Shown piece after piece: positions 46,925 through 59,265 of a stretch of DNA of 64,000 bases; the stretch's first letter is position 1, and every line of letters starts with the position of its first letter. The notes under the pieces were generated by a model. That model was given only the letters and a program-made list of their open reading frames with translations. It had not been told where the DNA came from and searched no databases. The DNA lies in contig NC_133401.1 of assembly GCF_047511655.1 (NCBI RefSeq), positions 11,750,001 through 11,814,000 on the forward strand, read 5' to 3'. A program made the position numbers and the translations under genes. Origin of the DNA: Castor canadensis (taxonomy: Eukaryota > Chordata > Mammalia > Rodentia > Castoridae).

Positions 46925-47615
46925 CTGAGGGGTTGTGGTTCCATGGCCTAGCAAGCATAAGGCCCTGAGTTCAAACACCAGCACCACAAAAAAAAAAAAA
47001 AAAAACAGAGCATGGGGTAGAGTCGAGGTTTTCTCCTCTCCTCTCTGGTGACAGTAGGAATGCAAAATGGCCCAAACACTAGGAAGACAATTAACTGTTT
47101 CTTATAAAATTAAACACACTTTATCATAAGATCCAGAAATTGCACGCTTTGGTTTTTACCCACATTAGTTGAAAAGTTATGCTTATCAAAAATCTGTGCA
47201 CAAGCCAGGTGTCGGTGGCTCATGCCTGTAATCCTAGCTATTCAGGAGGCAGCAATCAGGAGGATTGAGGTTCGAAGCCAGCCCAGGCAAATAGTTTGAG
47301 AAATCCTAATGTGAAAATACCTGACACAAAAAGGACTGGTGGAGTGGCTCAAGATGTAGGCCCTGAGTTCAAACCCCAGTACCGCAAAAAAAAAAAAACT
47401 GTGCACAAGCTGGGTGCTGTAGTCCTCGCTTACTTGGGAGGCTGAGATCAGGAGGATAGAGGTTCAAGATTAGCCCAGGAACAGAGTTCTCAAGACCCGT
47501 CTCCAAAATAACCACGGCAAAATGGACTGGAGGAGTGGCTCAAGTGATAGAGTGCCTGCTTTGCAAGTGCAATGCCCTGAGTTCAAACCTCAGTCAGCCC
47601 CACCAAAAAAAAAAA
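46925..47615 (+). repeat. Three SINEs
   Basis: A tRNA-like unit (about 46925-47005), a composite B1/tRNA SINE (47203-47397) and a second composite (47400-47614), each with an A-rich tail. Confidence 0.8.
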
Positions 47616-47897
47616 AGATTAGGCCAGATCAGACCCCACATTCAAGTTCTGGAGGACAGGATGTGCACATAATTTGAGGCGCCACCAGTCAACCCACTAT
47701 TAATACCTGACCCTCTGATACACACCCTGAAGGGGGCATGAAGGGAAAGATGGAGACCCCAGAAAACAACTAGACAGACCCAGAATTGGCTCCATACACA
47801 GACAAGGTTAAAATGAGGGGGCTGGTCTAGACTAATGTTCTATGCAAACTAGAACCTTTTCTTAGATTCTGGCTTAAAGAAAAATGGCATGAAGTTC

Positions 47898-48240
47898 TGC
47901 TGCAGGAGGGCTCAGACAGAGACTGAGAGGGGACCAACTTTTTCAGGAAGCAAGTTTATTAAGCAAGCTGCAGCAACTCAGCAGACTCAAGTCCAAAGGC
48001 TGAGCCCTGAGAGCAAAGGGGGCTTTCCTTATATACCATTTAGAGCAGGTTACAGAAATGGATGGGGGAGGGTGGTGCAACTTGTCCCATACATAATCAC
48101 ATGTCATTTCATTGGATGTTTTAACCTCTGGGGTGAGGTGGCCTTCCTCTGGTCTCCAGGTAACATTCCCCAACTCCTGTTTTCCTTTGCTTACTGTAGC
48201 TCTCATTAATCCCTTTTCCCCTCCCTGCTTTCCTGCCTCA
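47898..48240 (-). mobile_element. 3' LTR of the provirus
   Basis: It begins TGAGGCAGG after the polypurine tract and ends CTGCAGCA. It has the TATA-like box 'tatataagg' near 48033 and an AATAAA near 47957. It is the partner of the LTR at 52955-53299. Confidence 0.88.
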
Positions 48241-48589
48241 TTCCCCCCTTTATCATCTTGATAAAGACCACAGTACCGGGGGATCAGGCAGGGTAATATC
48301 AGGGTGCTCTTAAGACAAGGAACATTGTTCCTGTCAAGGTCTCGAATCCACCTAGGGTTCAGAACCAGCCCCCAACAGGTCATTGGAACTTTATCCCTTT
48401 CAGGTCTGCACAGGGACATGGGCAAACTATTTTATCTTGTTGGTAATCTCTTTAATTACCTTTTCCTCATCAATCTGTAAACAGCAGTTACTCAGATTGA
48501 AATTATTTCAGGCTATTGTAGCCAGCAGGTGAGGTTGGGACTCCATGTGATTGGGAGCCCCCCCACCACCACTGAGTCTCCTGCGTGGT

Positions 48590-49690
48590 GTCATCGTTAA
48601 ACTTCTGTCCCAAGCAGATCAAGTCCCCTACCAGGGTGGAGAATTGGCCTTTTGGATGGGAGATACAGTAATTCCCAATAACAGAGGATTTTAGGAGCCA
48701 AATGCTCTCCCCGAGGCTGGGGGAGTGGTTTCATTACAGGGCTCCGTGGGTTTAGCTCTTTTGCCGCCCATGGCCAGTGATCGCTCGTGTTCGTTTCCCC
48801 ACAAACATCACACGAAGTTACGTTCAGAGTTTGTGCTGTGGACTCAGCTAGTGAGGGGAACAGGTTTTTGGTTGTAACTGATATGGGAAACTCCCTTTGT
48901 GTCTCCTCGTAAAAGGAGTGAAAAGCCTGGAATGAAGAACTCTCATGAGGGATCATGATGAGTTGAAAATGCAGCAAAGCACTGGGGTCTGTACCCTTTT
49001 TATAGATTAAATGTCAAACTTCTCCCCACCTTCCCATCCTGTTTCATTGAGGTTGCAAATAGTGAAATTTACAGGGTTACAGGCACCAAGAGTGCAGTTC
49101 TTTCCTTTTTATTGAAGAGCGGCAGCTCCATGTGAGGTATGGACTGCCTCTTTTATCCAAGTTGCCCATCTTTCACAACCCCAATAAAGGGTATAGAGTT
49201 ATTCATAGGACACACAACTGGATGTCCTTCTGCTAACTTTTGGGCATATATAATTGTCATTTGACCTGTAGGTCCTTTCCCAGGCTAGCCCCCCACAGTT
49301 GCCCCAGGCCTGGTGTTTTCAGCTATTGCAACACACACATCATAGAATACGGACACAGATTTGTTGGGGTCATTAACCTGGGTGCAGTTAACAAGCTTCC
49401 CACTGCTGGTGAAGCTTTGGAGCTCTAGCCATTGCTCCCAAGGGTGATGGATGGGGTTAAAACAGATACACTGACCATCAAGAAAGCACACTGAGTGGGT
49501 GGTATGGCTGTGGGTGCATGACCCAACAATGGTGCCTGCACAGAAATAATAAGTGTGGAAAACCAGAGTTTTGGTAACAGCACTCCCGCTTGAGTAGTGT
49601 ACATACATGAGTCGCAGTCCAAAGCCAGTCACCAGGTAGACAGCTGACCAAGATTAGCAAGAATACACGGAATGGACTCATCCTCAAAGT
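48590..49690 (-). pseudogene. Provirus envelope fragments
   Basis: Two open pieces, 49285-49632 and 48597-48977, are Cys- and N-glycosylation-rich and resemble surface-subunit regions of class I retroviral envelopes. They are separated by stops. A transmembrane subunit with fusion peptide and immunosuppressive segment is not recognisable before the 3' LTR, so the gene is truncated and defective. Confidence 0.6.
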
Positions 49691-50449
49691 GAGATGGGCG
49701 ACAACTCAAGCTTCCACCATGCATAGACTAGTCAGCTTCTGGAGTGACTAGAGCAGGGCTGATGTCTCCTTGTCCGTGGTTTTGTGTTGTCTCCTGGGAA
49801 GCAGGCTCCTGTCAGTGAAGGGTGCTAGCGCTCTGAAGGTGATCTTGTATGGTGAGAATGGGTCAGGGATACACTCCCATTCGAGGGAAGCTGGCTTCAC
49901 TCAGCTGTGGTGGATCCAGGGAACAATCTCTGCTACCTTAACTGCTGTGGGGGTGACAAAACAACAACAAAAGTGTCCCTCCAGTGGGGCTTTATGGTTG
50001 AACATTTCATTTCTTTACCCAAACAGCATCCCCTGGCTTATAAGGGTGCATGGGAGTTGTCAGGCTAACAGGGAGTCTCTCTCTTACCCAGTCATTGATT
50101 TTTGAGAGAGTCAAATCAAGGGCTTTTATCTGTTGCCTCAGGGTGTTGTCTCACTTATTTTCTTAAGGTCCCCTTTCAGGCCCTTGACTAAATGGGGTGG
50201 ATGCCAAAAAAGCATTTCAAAAGGGGAGAGACTTGTCTTTTTGGTGGGGCTTAACCTAATCCTGAGCAAGGTTGTGGACAGTAATTGATCCCATAGTAGG
50301 TAGGTCTCCTGGCATAGTTTTTTTAATTATAATTTTTTAGCCTTGTGTATATTTTTTATTTTTCCTGAACTCTGGGGGTGGTAGGCCATGTGTAGCTTTT
50401 AAGTTATTCCTAATCTCTTAGCCATCAACTGTACCACCTCAGCCACAAA

Positions 50450-51800
50450 GGCTGGCCCATTCATTGTCTGACCAAATAGACACAGGTATTCCGTATCAAG
50501 GGAGGGATGATTTCCTTTAACAGGCACCTGGCCACTTTTTGGGCTTTCTCAGTCCGAGTGGGGAAGGCTTTTATCCATCCTGAGAAGGTGCAGACAAACA
50601 CCAGCAAATATTTGTATCTTGGCCCTTGTTGGGGATTGTTCCTGGCACACAGACTGCACCTCTCACATACGATCTTAGGCTGGAGAGCTTGGTGACATAA
50701 AAATGCTGGGCCAAGATGGTCTCGAGAGCTGTCTGCCCTGAATGAGTTCCTTCATGGAACTGCTTGACAAATGTGGGAGCCAGTGACTCAGGTGTGGCAA
50801 TGCGGCCATCATTTCACTATCCGTCTGGTAGAAAATTTTCACCTTTGGCCTCAAACCAAACCTGATATTTTGAAGTACACCATGGATCCCATTCAGAAAA
50901 GGGCCACAAGAACAAGGCAGCTGCCAGTGAGGCCGAGTTTTGTCCTCCTGTGAGGGCTGCTCACTTGGCTTTCCTATCGGCCTTTCGATTTCCCCAAACA
51001 GCTGTTGTCTCCCTCTTCTGGTGCCCTGGGCAGAGCATGACCTCTACTTGCTTAGGGGCGCACACAGCTTTTAGTAATTTTAGAATTTTTTGTCCATATT
51101 TAACTTTTTTTTCCCGAAGTTAGAAGTCCCAACTGGCAGTGGTTATGTTTTTAATGACAGCTTCCAGAGTCACTACTGCATATCCAGCAAAACGAGTGTC
51201 TTTTGGGACAAAGCTGTTGCCATCCATGAAATACTGAACATCTGGAAGACTAATGGGCTGGTTGGTCAAGGATGGCCAGCTGGAGAACACCTCATCCATA
51301 ATCTCTAAACAGTCTTGCTCAGGTGGGCCTGAATTAACCTGTAATAGGGTGGCTGGGTTTAGAGTCTTAACTTCTATCTGGACTTGCAGGTTTTTATATA
51401 CTTTGACATTTGACCACTCAGGAATTTGTTAACCAATAATTTTCTTTACATTCCATGACAGTCAAAAGAGAGTGGGGAACTCACTGTGAGTTTTTGTCTC
51501 AAAAAGTTTGTCTGCTTCAGCCACCAAGAAGGCAATGGCTGCCAGGGTGCACAGGCAGGGTGGCCAGCCTCGGGAAACTGCATCAAGTTGCTTTGATAAA
51601 TAGGCCACGGGGCAGTGCCAGGAACCTAGCAGCTGGGTCAAGACTCCTACAGTTCTCAGACTCTCATACACATAGAGGAAGAAGGGATTTGTCATAACTG
51701 CAGGCCCAGCGCAGGGGCATTCATGATGCCCTTTTAATTTCTTCAAAAGCCTTTTCTTGTTCCTCTCCCCATACCATGGGTTCCCACTCACCCACTTTCT
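50450..51800 (-). pseudogene. Provirus pol fragment (RT end, RNase H, integrase)
   Basis: 51462-51791 carries the conserved connection motif PVAYLSKQLD and WPPCL of gammaretroviral pol. Around 50480-50620 the minus strand shows an integrase-core-like block. Stops and frame changes separate them. Protease and most of the polymerase are missing. Confidence 0.7.
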
Positions 51801-51869
51801 GCTTCATAAAGGGGTTTTGCCAAGAGAGAGTAACTGGGGATCCAGATCCGGCAGAAACCTGCAGCTCCT

Positions 51870-52260
51870 AGAAACTCTCTAATCTGTACAGTGGCACATG
51901 GGGGTCAGACACTTCTCGGGGTCTCCCACTAATATGGGTTTCTCTGGCTTTTTACATTTTTACCTGCACTTGGAGGTTGCTGCTGCCCTGGCTATCATAA
52001 CCCTACCCATTTTCTCTAGGTGGGACATGATCCATGTGGGCTGACTGAGGACTACATCCTGCCAGCAGTCAATATAAGGACCCATCTGGGTGTTTCAGGC
52101 TCCCCTATAACCACTTTATGGCCTTATCTAATGACCCCTCCGAGGGCCATCCTACACCAAAAGCAGGCCAGTTTATTTCACAGAAGGTCCTAAGCTTGTC
52201 AGGAGTCAGTTTGATCCATAATCTCCATTAAATCCCCTCTTACAGTTCTGGGGGGGTGGT
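51870..52260 (-). pseudogene. Provirus gag (matrix-like) fragment
   Basis: A minus-strand stretch around 52100-52200 contains the matrix-type pattern CEINWPAFGVGWP, followed by stops. The capsid and nucleocapsid region is not recognisable, and the sequence passes within a few hundred bases into pol-like sequence, so most of gag and the start of pol are deleted. Confidence 0.6.
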
Positions 52261-52954
52261 GTTCTCACTCTGACCTTCTCCCATTCCTCCTGCTTGTCAG
52301 ATGTCTAGACAGAGACAAAGATGGAAGGGACGAGGGCTGTAGAGAGGAGGTAAGGGGTCCTCCTCTGCAGCACACAGGGGAAAACAAATAACACCACTCA
52401 CTTTGTCTGTCTCCACCTGTTCCCCTCAGGGAGATTTAGGTGTCTCTTGGCCATAGTGAGTCCATATAATCCCCAGACCAGAGGCCCTGTAAGGACTCAC
52501 ACTAGACCATATGAGTTTACCATGACCTGTGGATCAGGACTCCACACTCACTTCATAACCAGGCTACGTCTCGGGCTCACATTTTCACACACTCTCACAC
52601 AGCACAGTACTTCCACCCTGCTCCCTGAACCTGAAAGACATGGTTTCACCCCCTAAAAGGGTGTTACTTGAGTGCCTTTTAAGAGTTGATCAGACTCTCC
52701 TCTGCCTTCTGAGTTTGAACCCGGGTTCTTACCTGTCTGATGAGCAGGGCTCCCAGGTTGGTTCCTGAGCCTTTCCAGGTTCCATTGTGCAACTGGAACT
52801 TGCTTCCTTGGCTCGCCAGGAGAAGCTCCCTCCCCCAGATCAACATGGTCTGGTGGCACCTGGCAGGGGCAGCCCTCCTGGTGGGCTGGGGACTTTGAGT
52901 TGGTGACAAGGAGGTGAAAACACCACCCTCCAAATCCAGAACAAGCCCTAGAAA

Positions 52955-53299
52955 TGTTGCAGGAGGGCTCAGACAAAAACTGAGAGGGCACCAAAGCTTT
53001 CAGGAAACAAGTTTATTAAGCAAGCCGGCAGTGACTCAGCAGACTCATGTCCAAAGGCTGAGCACCAAGAACAAAGGGGGCTTTCCTTATATACCCTTTA
53101 GAGCAGGTTACAGAAATTGGGGGGAGGGTGGGTACAGCTTGTCCTATGTATAATCACATCTTATTTCATTGGCTGTTTTAACCTCTGGGGCAAGGTGACC
53201 TTCCTCTGGTCTCCACGTAACATTCCCCAACTCCAGTTTTCCTTTGTTTTACTGTGATACTCATTAATCTTTCTTACCCCTCCCTGCCTTCCTGCCACA
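52955..53299 (-). mobile_element. 5' LTR of the provirus
   Basis: It begins TGTGGCAGG and ends CTGCAACA. It contains a TATATAAGG promoter box near 53094 and an AATAAA polyadenylation signal near 53015. It resembles the 3' LTR along its whole length, with scattered differences. Confidence 0.88.
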
Positions 53300-53345
53300 G
53301 TACATTTAGGCAAGCAACAAAAGAAAAACTGGAGACCATCAAAAC

Positions 53346-53632
53346 TTACAATTGGGCCAGCTGTGGTGGCACACACTTGTAATCCCAGCACTTAGGGAGG
53401 CAGAGACAGGAGGATCACAAGTTTGACATCAGCCTGGCCTACATAGTGAAACTCTGTGTTAGAAAAAGAAGAAAAGAACTGGAAGTGTGGCTCAAGTAGT
53501 ACAGTACCTGCTTTGCAAATGCAAAGCCCTAAGTTCAAACCACAGGAGGGGAGGGGTCGGGAGGGAGGGAGGGAAGGAAGAAGGAAGGAAGGAAGGAAGC
53601 AAGCAAGCAAGCAAGCAAGCAAGGAAGCCCTG
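53346..53632 (+). repeat. B1/tRNA composite SINE with purine-rich tail
   Basis: 'ctgtggtggcacacacttgtaatcccagcactta' is followed by 'gtggctcaagtagtacagtacctgctttgcaaa', then a GGGA/GGAA/GCAA simple repeat to about 53632. Confidence 0.85.
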
Positions 53633-53825
53633 AGCTCTATCCCAGGACTTCCCTAGCTGACAGCTGCAGGACTTTGTGTTATCGCCACCTGGCGGAGACA
53701 AGGCATCACCGCAGTTGTGTGCACATTAGCCCTTCCCATAGTTAATTTCTAAATTTTCTAACTGTCATCTTGAAAAATGTAAAAAGAAACAAGTGAAAAT
53801 CATCTAAAGAATATATTTTACAGCC

Positions 53826-54275
53826 CCAGGTGCCAGTGTCTCACACCTATGCTCCTAGCTACTCAGGAGGCAGAGATCAGGAGAATCAAGGTTCGAAGCC
53901 AGTCAGGGCAAATAGTTCATGAGACCCTATCTCAAAAAAAAAAAAAAAAAAAAATCAGAAGGAAAAGGGCTGGTGGAGTGACTCAAGAAGTAAGAGTGCC
54001 TGCCTAGCAAGCATGAGGCTCTGAGTTCAAAACCCCAGTACTATCAAAAAGAAAAAAATTTTAATTTAACCCAATGCATTCAAGACATTGTCAATTCAAC
54101 ATGCAATAAACAAAAAAGTAATTATTTTCTTCATACTACACATTTGAGATCCAGTGTGTATTTTGCTAGGGGCTGACAGAGTGGCTTAAGTGGTAGAGTG
54201 CCTGCCCTGCAAGTGTGACGCCCTGAGTTCAAGCCCCAGTACTAAGCACCAAAAACAGCAAAAAAAAGTTACTCA
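53826..54275 (+). repeat. Composite SINE and separate tRNA SINE
   Basis: A B1-half at 53830-53955 with a long A-run is followed by a tRNA-half to about 54050. A second tRNA-like unit lies at 54170-54265 ('gtggcttaagtggtagagtgcctgccctgcaag'). Confidence 0.85.
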
Positions 54276-54299
54276 GTGTGTATTTTGCACACATGGAAC

Positions 54300-55115
54300 T
54301 TCTAGATTCAGAATAGTCATGATTCAAGAGCTCAGTGACCACACATGCTGAGTGGCACATCTTAGAAGACTCAGTGGAAGAGATGGGAGAGATGTAAGTG
54401 GGGAACTCTGAGATGGAGCCTGGAGGAAGGGCACTCTAATAGCAGGTACCCCATGATGAAGCAGGGCCTGGCTGTCCAGACCTGGCCTTGGTGTGGTCAC
54501 AGTACCAGGTCCTGTGACCTGGGAGTGGAGGGACCATCACACTCATAGATGTAGACTCCAGCTCCACCCCTGCAGGCTGATTCCCAACCTCGGGCTTCTC
54601 ATCTCGCTGATCTGGAGGTGCCATCTTCCTTGTTTTGAGGGGTGCATACACTGGGCCATATGGAACACTTGCCACCTGGCCCAGCCCAGCACGTCTTTTT
54701 TGGTTTGGTTTGGTTGGTTGGTTGGTTTTTTTTGCTTGTCTGTTCTCTTTTCCTCAGCATTTGAATAGCACCAAGCACAAAGCAAGCATTTCCAAAATAT
54801 TTGTAGAATGAATGAAAAGAGAGTTCCTGGTGCCCAGTCTCCTACTCTACCAACTGTGAAGTTTTAGCTCTGTGTACATACCCTACACTGTGCCAGCCAC
54901 TTCCCGTGAGTTATCCTTGAATTTTCACCCAGCCCTGAGCAGTAGGTACCCATGAACAAACTGGAGCCTGGAGAACAGATGACTTGCCAAAGATCACAGA
55001 GCCTGGTCATCACATCTTTGACCTTTGATTTACAGGAACTGAGGTGTCCAGGACTCACTGGAGCCCTGTTACTGACCTTTTACCCATGGAGACTCAGCTG
55101 CTCAGCCCTCTGTTT
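54300..55115. other. Intergenic DNA with a MIR relic
   Basis: No gene recognised. 54945-55015 has a MIR-like core ('atgacttgccaaagatcacagagcctgg'). Confidence 0.45.
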
Positions 55116-55117
55116 TG

Positions 55118-55205
55118 TTTTGTTTCTTGCAGTGCTGAGGATGGAACCCAGGGCCTCAAGTGTGCCAGGCAAGTGCTATACCACTGAGCTACAGCCCCAG
55201 CCCAG
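55118..55205 (-). repeat. ID-like SINE (minus)
   Basis: 'ggcaagtgctataccactgagctacagccccagcc' after a T-rich stretch. Confidence 0.85.
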
Positions 55206-55209
55206 CTCC

Positions 55210-56004
55210 TTGACTTCTGACCCATGGGAACCCAGTCCCTCAAACTCTGTCCAGGGGCCTGAATTACCCCAAACATCTGATTCAGCCTTAGCCAGAGGTG
55301 TCTGTATTTCTCAGATTGAGGTGGTGGCTGAGTTGGGACCAAGGATTCAGGGCATCTGGCATGAAGGATCCGCAAGAACTCCAGCCCCACCTTGAACTCA
55401 CATCTTACTGACTCGCTGTACCTGCTCCCCTGGGACAAGGAGAGACAGCAGATGTTGCCCAATTCATATGTGTGCATACAACAGATGGCCTTGGAGCTCA
55501 TCTCCCACCTCAGCATATCAAGCCCCAGGTGCTTTTCTCTCCCCTTTTTTCCATCTCTCCCTACTTCCTCCTGTTATATTAAAATAAATCCTTGGTTAAA
55601 ACTTCCACTTTGTGAGATTCCTTGAAATTCTTTTCATTGTGGATCTCAAGTTCCTATGATTTTCCATGGAAACTGGGGAGCTAAGGCACAGCCCCTGATC
55701 CCTCATCTGGTAACAGAAGATCAGCAAGCCAGGGTCAGGAGATGAATCTCACAAGACAACGGAACGCAATTTCTGCCTTACTTGACTTCCCTGGATGTCT
55801 TTTTACATGGAGTTGCACAATTACTGGTATTGATGGAACCCCAAAGACTGAAGGATTTACTCCTCTTCTTATAGTTTGGATCATTGTCTAAGACATTTAC
55901 AAACAAACTCATGGAAAATATCTCTAGCAAATGTACAACTTCTAACAATAGCAACCTGAGCAACATTTTTTGAGATACTAAGGCATCACCCACAGAGTAA
56001 ACAG
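55210..56004. other. Intergenic DNA with a possible LTR end
   Basis: Around 55575-55650 'aaaataaatccttggttaaaac' followed by 'attcttttcattgtggatc' has the look of an LTR R/U5 end. Nothing else was recognised. Confidence 0.3.
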
Positions 56005-56355
56005 AACATCTCACACCTGTGATCCTAGCAACTTGAGAAGCTGAGATCTGGAGGATCGTTTGAGGCCAGCCTGGGCATCACTAAAATAACCAAAGCAAAA
56101 TGGACTGGAGGTGTATGTAGCTCAAGTAGAGCGCCTGCTTTACAAGTGTGAAGGCCTGAGTTCAAACTCCAGTCCCACCGAAAAGAAAAATAGAGTGGAC
56201 AACAGAGAAACACCAAGAGGTTCCTTATATCTTCTGTTTATTCTCTTTATTTATTTACTTATTTACTTATTTTTGGCGGTACTGGGATTTGAAATCAGGG
56301 CCTCACACTTGCCAAGCAGGCGTTCTAACACTTGAGTCACTCCTCCAGCCCTTCC
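56005..56355 (+). repeat. Plus composite SINE and minus tRNA SINE
   Basis: A plus composite SINE at about 56005-56190, a TTTA-rich stretch at 56240-56272, and a minus tRNA SINE at 56273-56352 ('gccaagcaggcgttctaac'). Confidence 0.8.
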
Positions 56356-56544
56356 TGATGTTTTCTGGTTATGATCCTGACAGTATTCTAACTGGCAACT
56401 GCATTTTCCTATGTCACCTATTACATAAGATAGGGCAAAGACTTTTTGGCTCCCTTGCTAAGTAGAGCCAACTCCTAATTTCAGCACAGAAGCAGCTACC
56501 AAAAACAATTAACCCTCTGCACCCTTTTTAAGATTAAAAGGGAC

Positions 56545-56825
56545 CAGCTGGGTACAGTGGCTCATGCCTGTAATACTAGGTACTTGGGGGTGGAGATCAG
56601 AAGGATCACAGTTTGAGGCCAGCTGGGGCAAAAAGTTCATGAGCCCTCCATCTTGACTGATTAAAAAGGTGGGTGTGGTAATGTGAGCCTGTCATCACAG
56701 CTACACCAAAAGTATAAATAGGACAAACATAGTCCAAGCCAGCCCAGGCATTAACAAGAGGCGCTATTTGAAAAATAACTTAAAAAGCAAAAAGCAGTGT
56801 GGGTGTGGCTCAAGTGGTAGTGAGG
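56545..56825 (+). repeat. Composite SINE
   Basis: 'gggtacagtggctcatgcctgtaatactaggta' then 'gtgtgggtgtggctcaagtggtag'. It ends abruptly at about 56823, where unrelated sequence starts. Confidence 0.8.
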
Positions 56826-57280
56826 CAAGTTAGAAACAGGGAAAATTATTGGTCTCAAGCAGGAGTGCATGACTTAGCCTAGGGCGTTTCAGATTAGACA
56901 CTTTCTCACACTCTCTCTGAGTCTCTTTTCAATTGCAAATCCTCTGCTAGCCTCCAGCTAGGCAGAAAAACTATGGAAAAGTCCACCCACAGGACATTAG
57001 GGTACCTGAGAATTAGTTCCTAAGTATATGTACAGTCCAGATCCCTTGCCACCCACAGGTTATTGGAGGTTTAAGACGCTTTAAATCCTTGTTCTTTTGC
57101 AGCTCCTGCTTCTCCAGCTGGCAGAGACCACACGCCCTTGTGATCCCTAGCACCCCCCACCAGGCCTCACCTATAATAAACTTCATTGTCTAGTTTACAT
57201 CCCCATGTTCTGCATGGATTCTTCCACATGGGACACAAGAATCTAGGAGTCTTCTGATCAGGGATTGATAAAGACTACAA
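56826..57280 (+). repeat. Possible solo LTR
   Basis: It lies inside a SINE: the tRNA-half breaks at 'caagtggtag' (56823) and SINE-like sequence resumes at about 57282 ('gcagagagactgcctaacaagggcaaggccctgag'). The insert has a polyadenylation signal (AATAAA at 57176) and a U5-like end ('gggacacaagaatctagg'), typical of a class I LTR. Confidence 0.45.
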
Positions 57281-57707
57281 TAGCAGAGAGACTGCCTAAC
57301 AAGGGCAAGGCCCTGAGTTCAACCCCACTACCACAAAAAAAAAGGATTTTACAAGGGATCAAAGTTTGGGGAAAATGAGGCAAGATATCTAGGACAAGGT
57401 GACAGGGAAATTAGAAAATATATCAAAAACTAAGCTGGTTCAGGAACTGAGGCAGAACTAGGACATAAGGCTGGAAAAAAAAAAATCACCAGAACAGCAA
57501 GAAACTAAATAACCTTCCATCACCCTCCCTTCTCTCTTAGATATTAAGCGAGATACACTTCCCCCAAAACAGTAATTGGGTATGAAATAGAAAATGCCTG
57601 GTTTTTGTAATTCTGTGACTGGGAAGAAGACCTAAAAAACGACCACAAAAAAAGAGACACACTTGAGTCACAAAATCCTTTGATTGTGTGTGGGGGCTTA
57701 TGAATGC

Positions 57708-57710
<3 letters not shown>

Positions 57711-57772
<62 letters not shown>
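57711..57772. repeat. (TC)n microsatellite
   Basis: An uninterrupted TC run of about 60 bp. Confidence 0.95.
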
Positions 57773-57776
<4 letters not shown>

Positions 57777-57839
57777 ATAGCTGACAAGTCTGTGGAGCTG
57801 AGGGCTCTGTGTGTAGCCTCCATCTCAGGGTCATCCCAC

Positions 57840-58435
57840 ATCAAAGCCAGACATGGTGTCACATGTTGTAACCCCAATATTTGGCGGGAGGCTGAGGCAG
57901 AGGATTGTGAGTTCAAGGCCAGTCTGGGCTAAATAGTGAGACCCTGTTTCAAAAAAGCAAATAATAATGAAAGCTGTCACTCATTCCACCCTCCCTCAAA
58001 TCCCTGGCAACCACTAGTCTACTTACTTTCTCTATTGATTTGCCTGTTTGGTCACTTCATATAAACATAATCTTACAAAGGCGGGTGTGGGGACTCACAC
58101 CTGTAATTCTAGCTACTTGGGAGGCAGCAATCAGAAGGATCACCTGAGCAAAAGTTTGAGAGACGCCCCCCCCCAATCTCAGTGAGTAAAAGCCCTTGCA
58201 TAAATGTGAGACCCCTATTCGAAAAATAACTACAGCAGGACTGGAGGCATGGCTCATGTACTGCTTTGCAAGAGCAAAGCCCTGAGTTTGAACCCCAGTT
58301 CCACCAAGAAAAAAAGAAAAATAAATTGAAAAATAACTAAAACAATAAAAAGCGCTGCAGGTGTGGCCTAAGTGGTTGAGCGCCTGCCTGCAAAAGTGAA
58401 GCCCAGAGTTCAAACCCCAATGTCGCAAAACAAAA
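57840..58435 (+). repeat. B1-like SINE, old L1 piece and composite SINEs
   Basis: A B1-like SINE at 57840-57965, an old L1-like piece at 57975-58080, a composite SINE at 58082-58320, and a tRNA unit at 58350-58435. The L1 words 'acataatcttacaaa' occur on both sides of the composite (58065 and 58437), a target-site duplication. Confidence 0.75.
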
Positions 58436-58805
58436 ACATAATCTTACAAAATGTGACCTTTCCTATCTGGCTTTTTTTTCACATAGCATAATGTTATCAA
58501 GTTTCATCCATAACATAGCATGTATCATTTTAACACATTTGTTTTTGGCAGTACTGGGGTTTGAACCCAAGGCCTCACACTTGCTAGGCAGGTGCTCTAC
58601 CACTTGACCCACTCCACCATCTCCTTTCATTCTGACTAAACAATATTTCATTTATTACATATAATATTTTGTTTACCATTTACCAACCAAAATGGACATT
58701 TGGATTGTTTCCATTACTGGCTGTTGTGAGTGATGGTGTATGAACATTCATCTATAAGTTCTTGTGTGGATTTGTTTCAGTTCTCTTGGGTATATACCAA
58801 GGTCA
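58436..58805 (-). repeat. Old L1 fragment with SINE inside
   Basis: 'tttcacatagcataatgttatcaag', 'ggacatttggattgtttcc' and 'tcttgggtatatacc' are the classic 3' ORF2 region of L1 read on the opposite strand. A minus tRNA SINE sits at 58540-58625. Confidence 0.75.
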
Positions 58806-58849
58806 TATACTTACTCTATGTTAAACTTCCTAGTTTTTTGGGTTTTGGT

Positions 58850-59265
58850 TTTGGGGGTTTTTTTGGTGGGAATGGTGTTTGAACTCTGGGCTTTGGGATT
58901 GCTAAGCAGGTTCTCTACTGTTTGAGCCACACCTCCAGTCCATTTTGCTGTTGTTATTTTGGAGATGGGGTACTATGAACTATTTGCCTGGGTTGGCCTC
59001 AAATCTTTATCCTCTTAGCCTCCTATGTGGCTAGGATTATAGGTATGAACAACAGGCACCTGCCTCCTCCTCTCTCTGTTCTTATAAAGCCGCTCATTTT
59101 CAGTGCTGGAGGCTTCTAATGACATTATCTCATCCTAATTGCCTCCCAAGAGCCTTCAAAATGCCATCATTGGATTATGTTTCTACCCTCTGAATATCTC
59201 ACAGTAGGGATTAAACTCTAACATGAGTTTTGGAGACAAACCATATTCATAGCAAAGCCTGGATC
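58850..59265 (-). repeat. Composite SINE and MaLR LTR relic
   Basis: A minus composite SINE (58850-59070) is followed by 'aatgacattatctcatcctaattgcctccca...agttttggagacaaac', resembling the end of a MaLR LTR. Confidence 0.6.

Larger units (their letters stand above)
47898..53299 (-). mobile_element. Gammaretrovirus-like (class I) endogenous provirus, defective
   Basis: About 5.4 kb in minus orientation with two LTRs of about 343 and 345 bp. Next to the 5' LTR is a primer-binding-site region of the tRNA-Pro type, but degenerate ('agggcttgttctggat'). A polypurine tract (AAAGGGGGGAA) immediately precedes the 3' LTR. The inside is shorter than a full provirus: a gag matrix-like piece, an RT-end/RNase H piece, an integrase piece and envelope pieces, all broken by stops and frameshifts. 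Flanking tetramers 'gttc' and 'gtac' may be a mutated target duplication. No intact viral gene remains. Confidence 0.88.

Noticed and set aside
57544-57932. Frames with Arg/Glu or Ser/Leu runs
   Set aside because: They are translations of the TC microsatellite.
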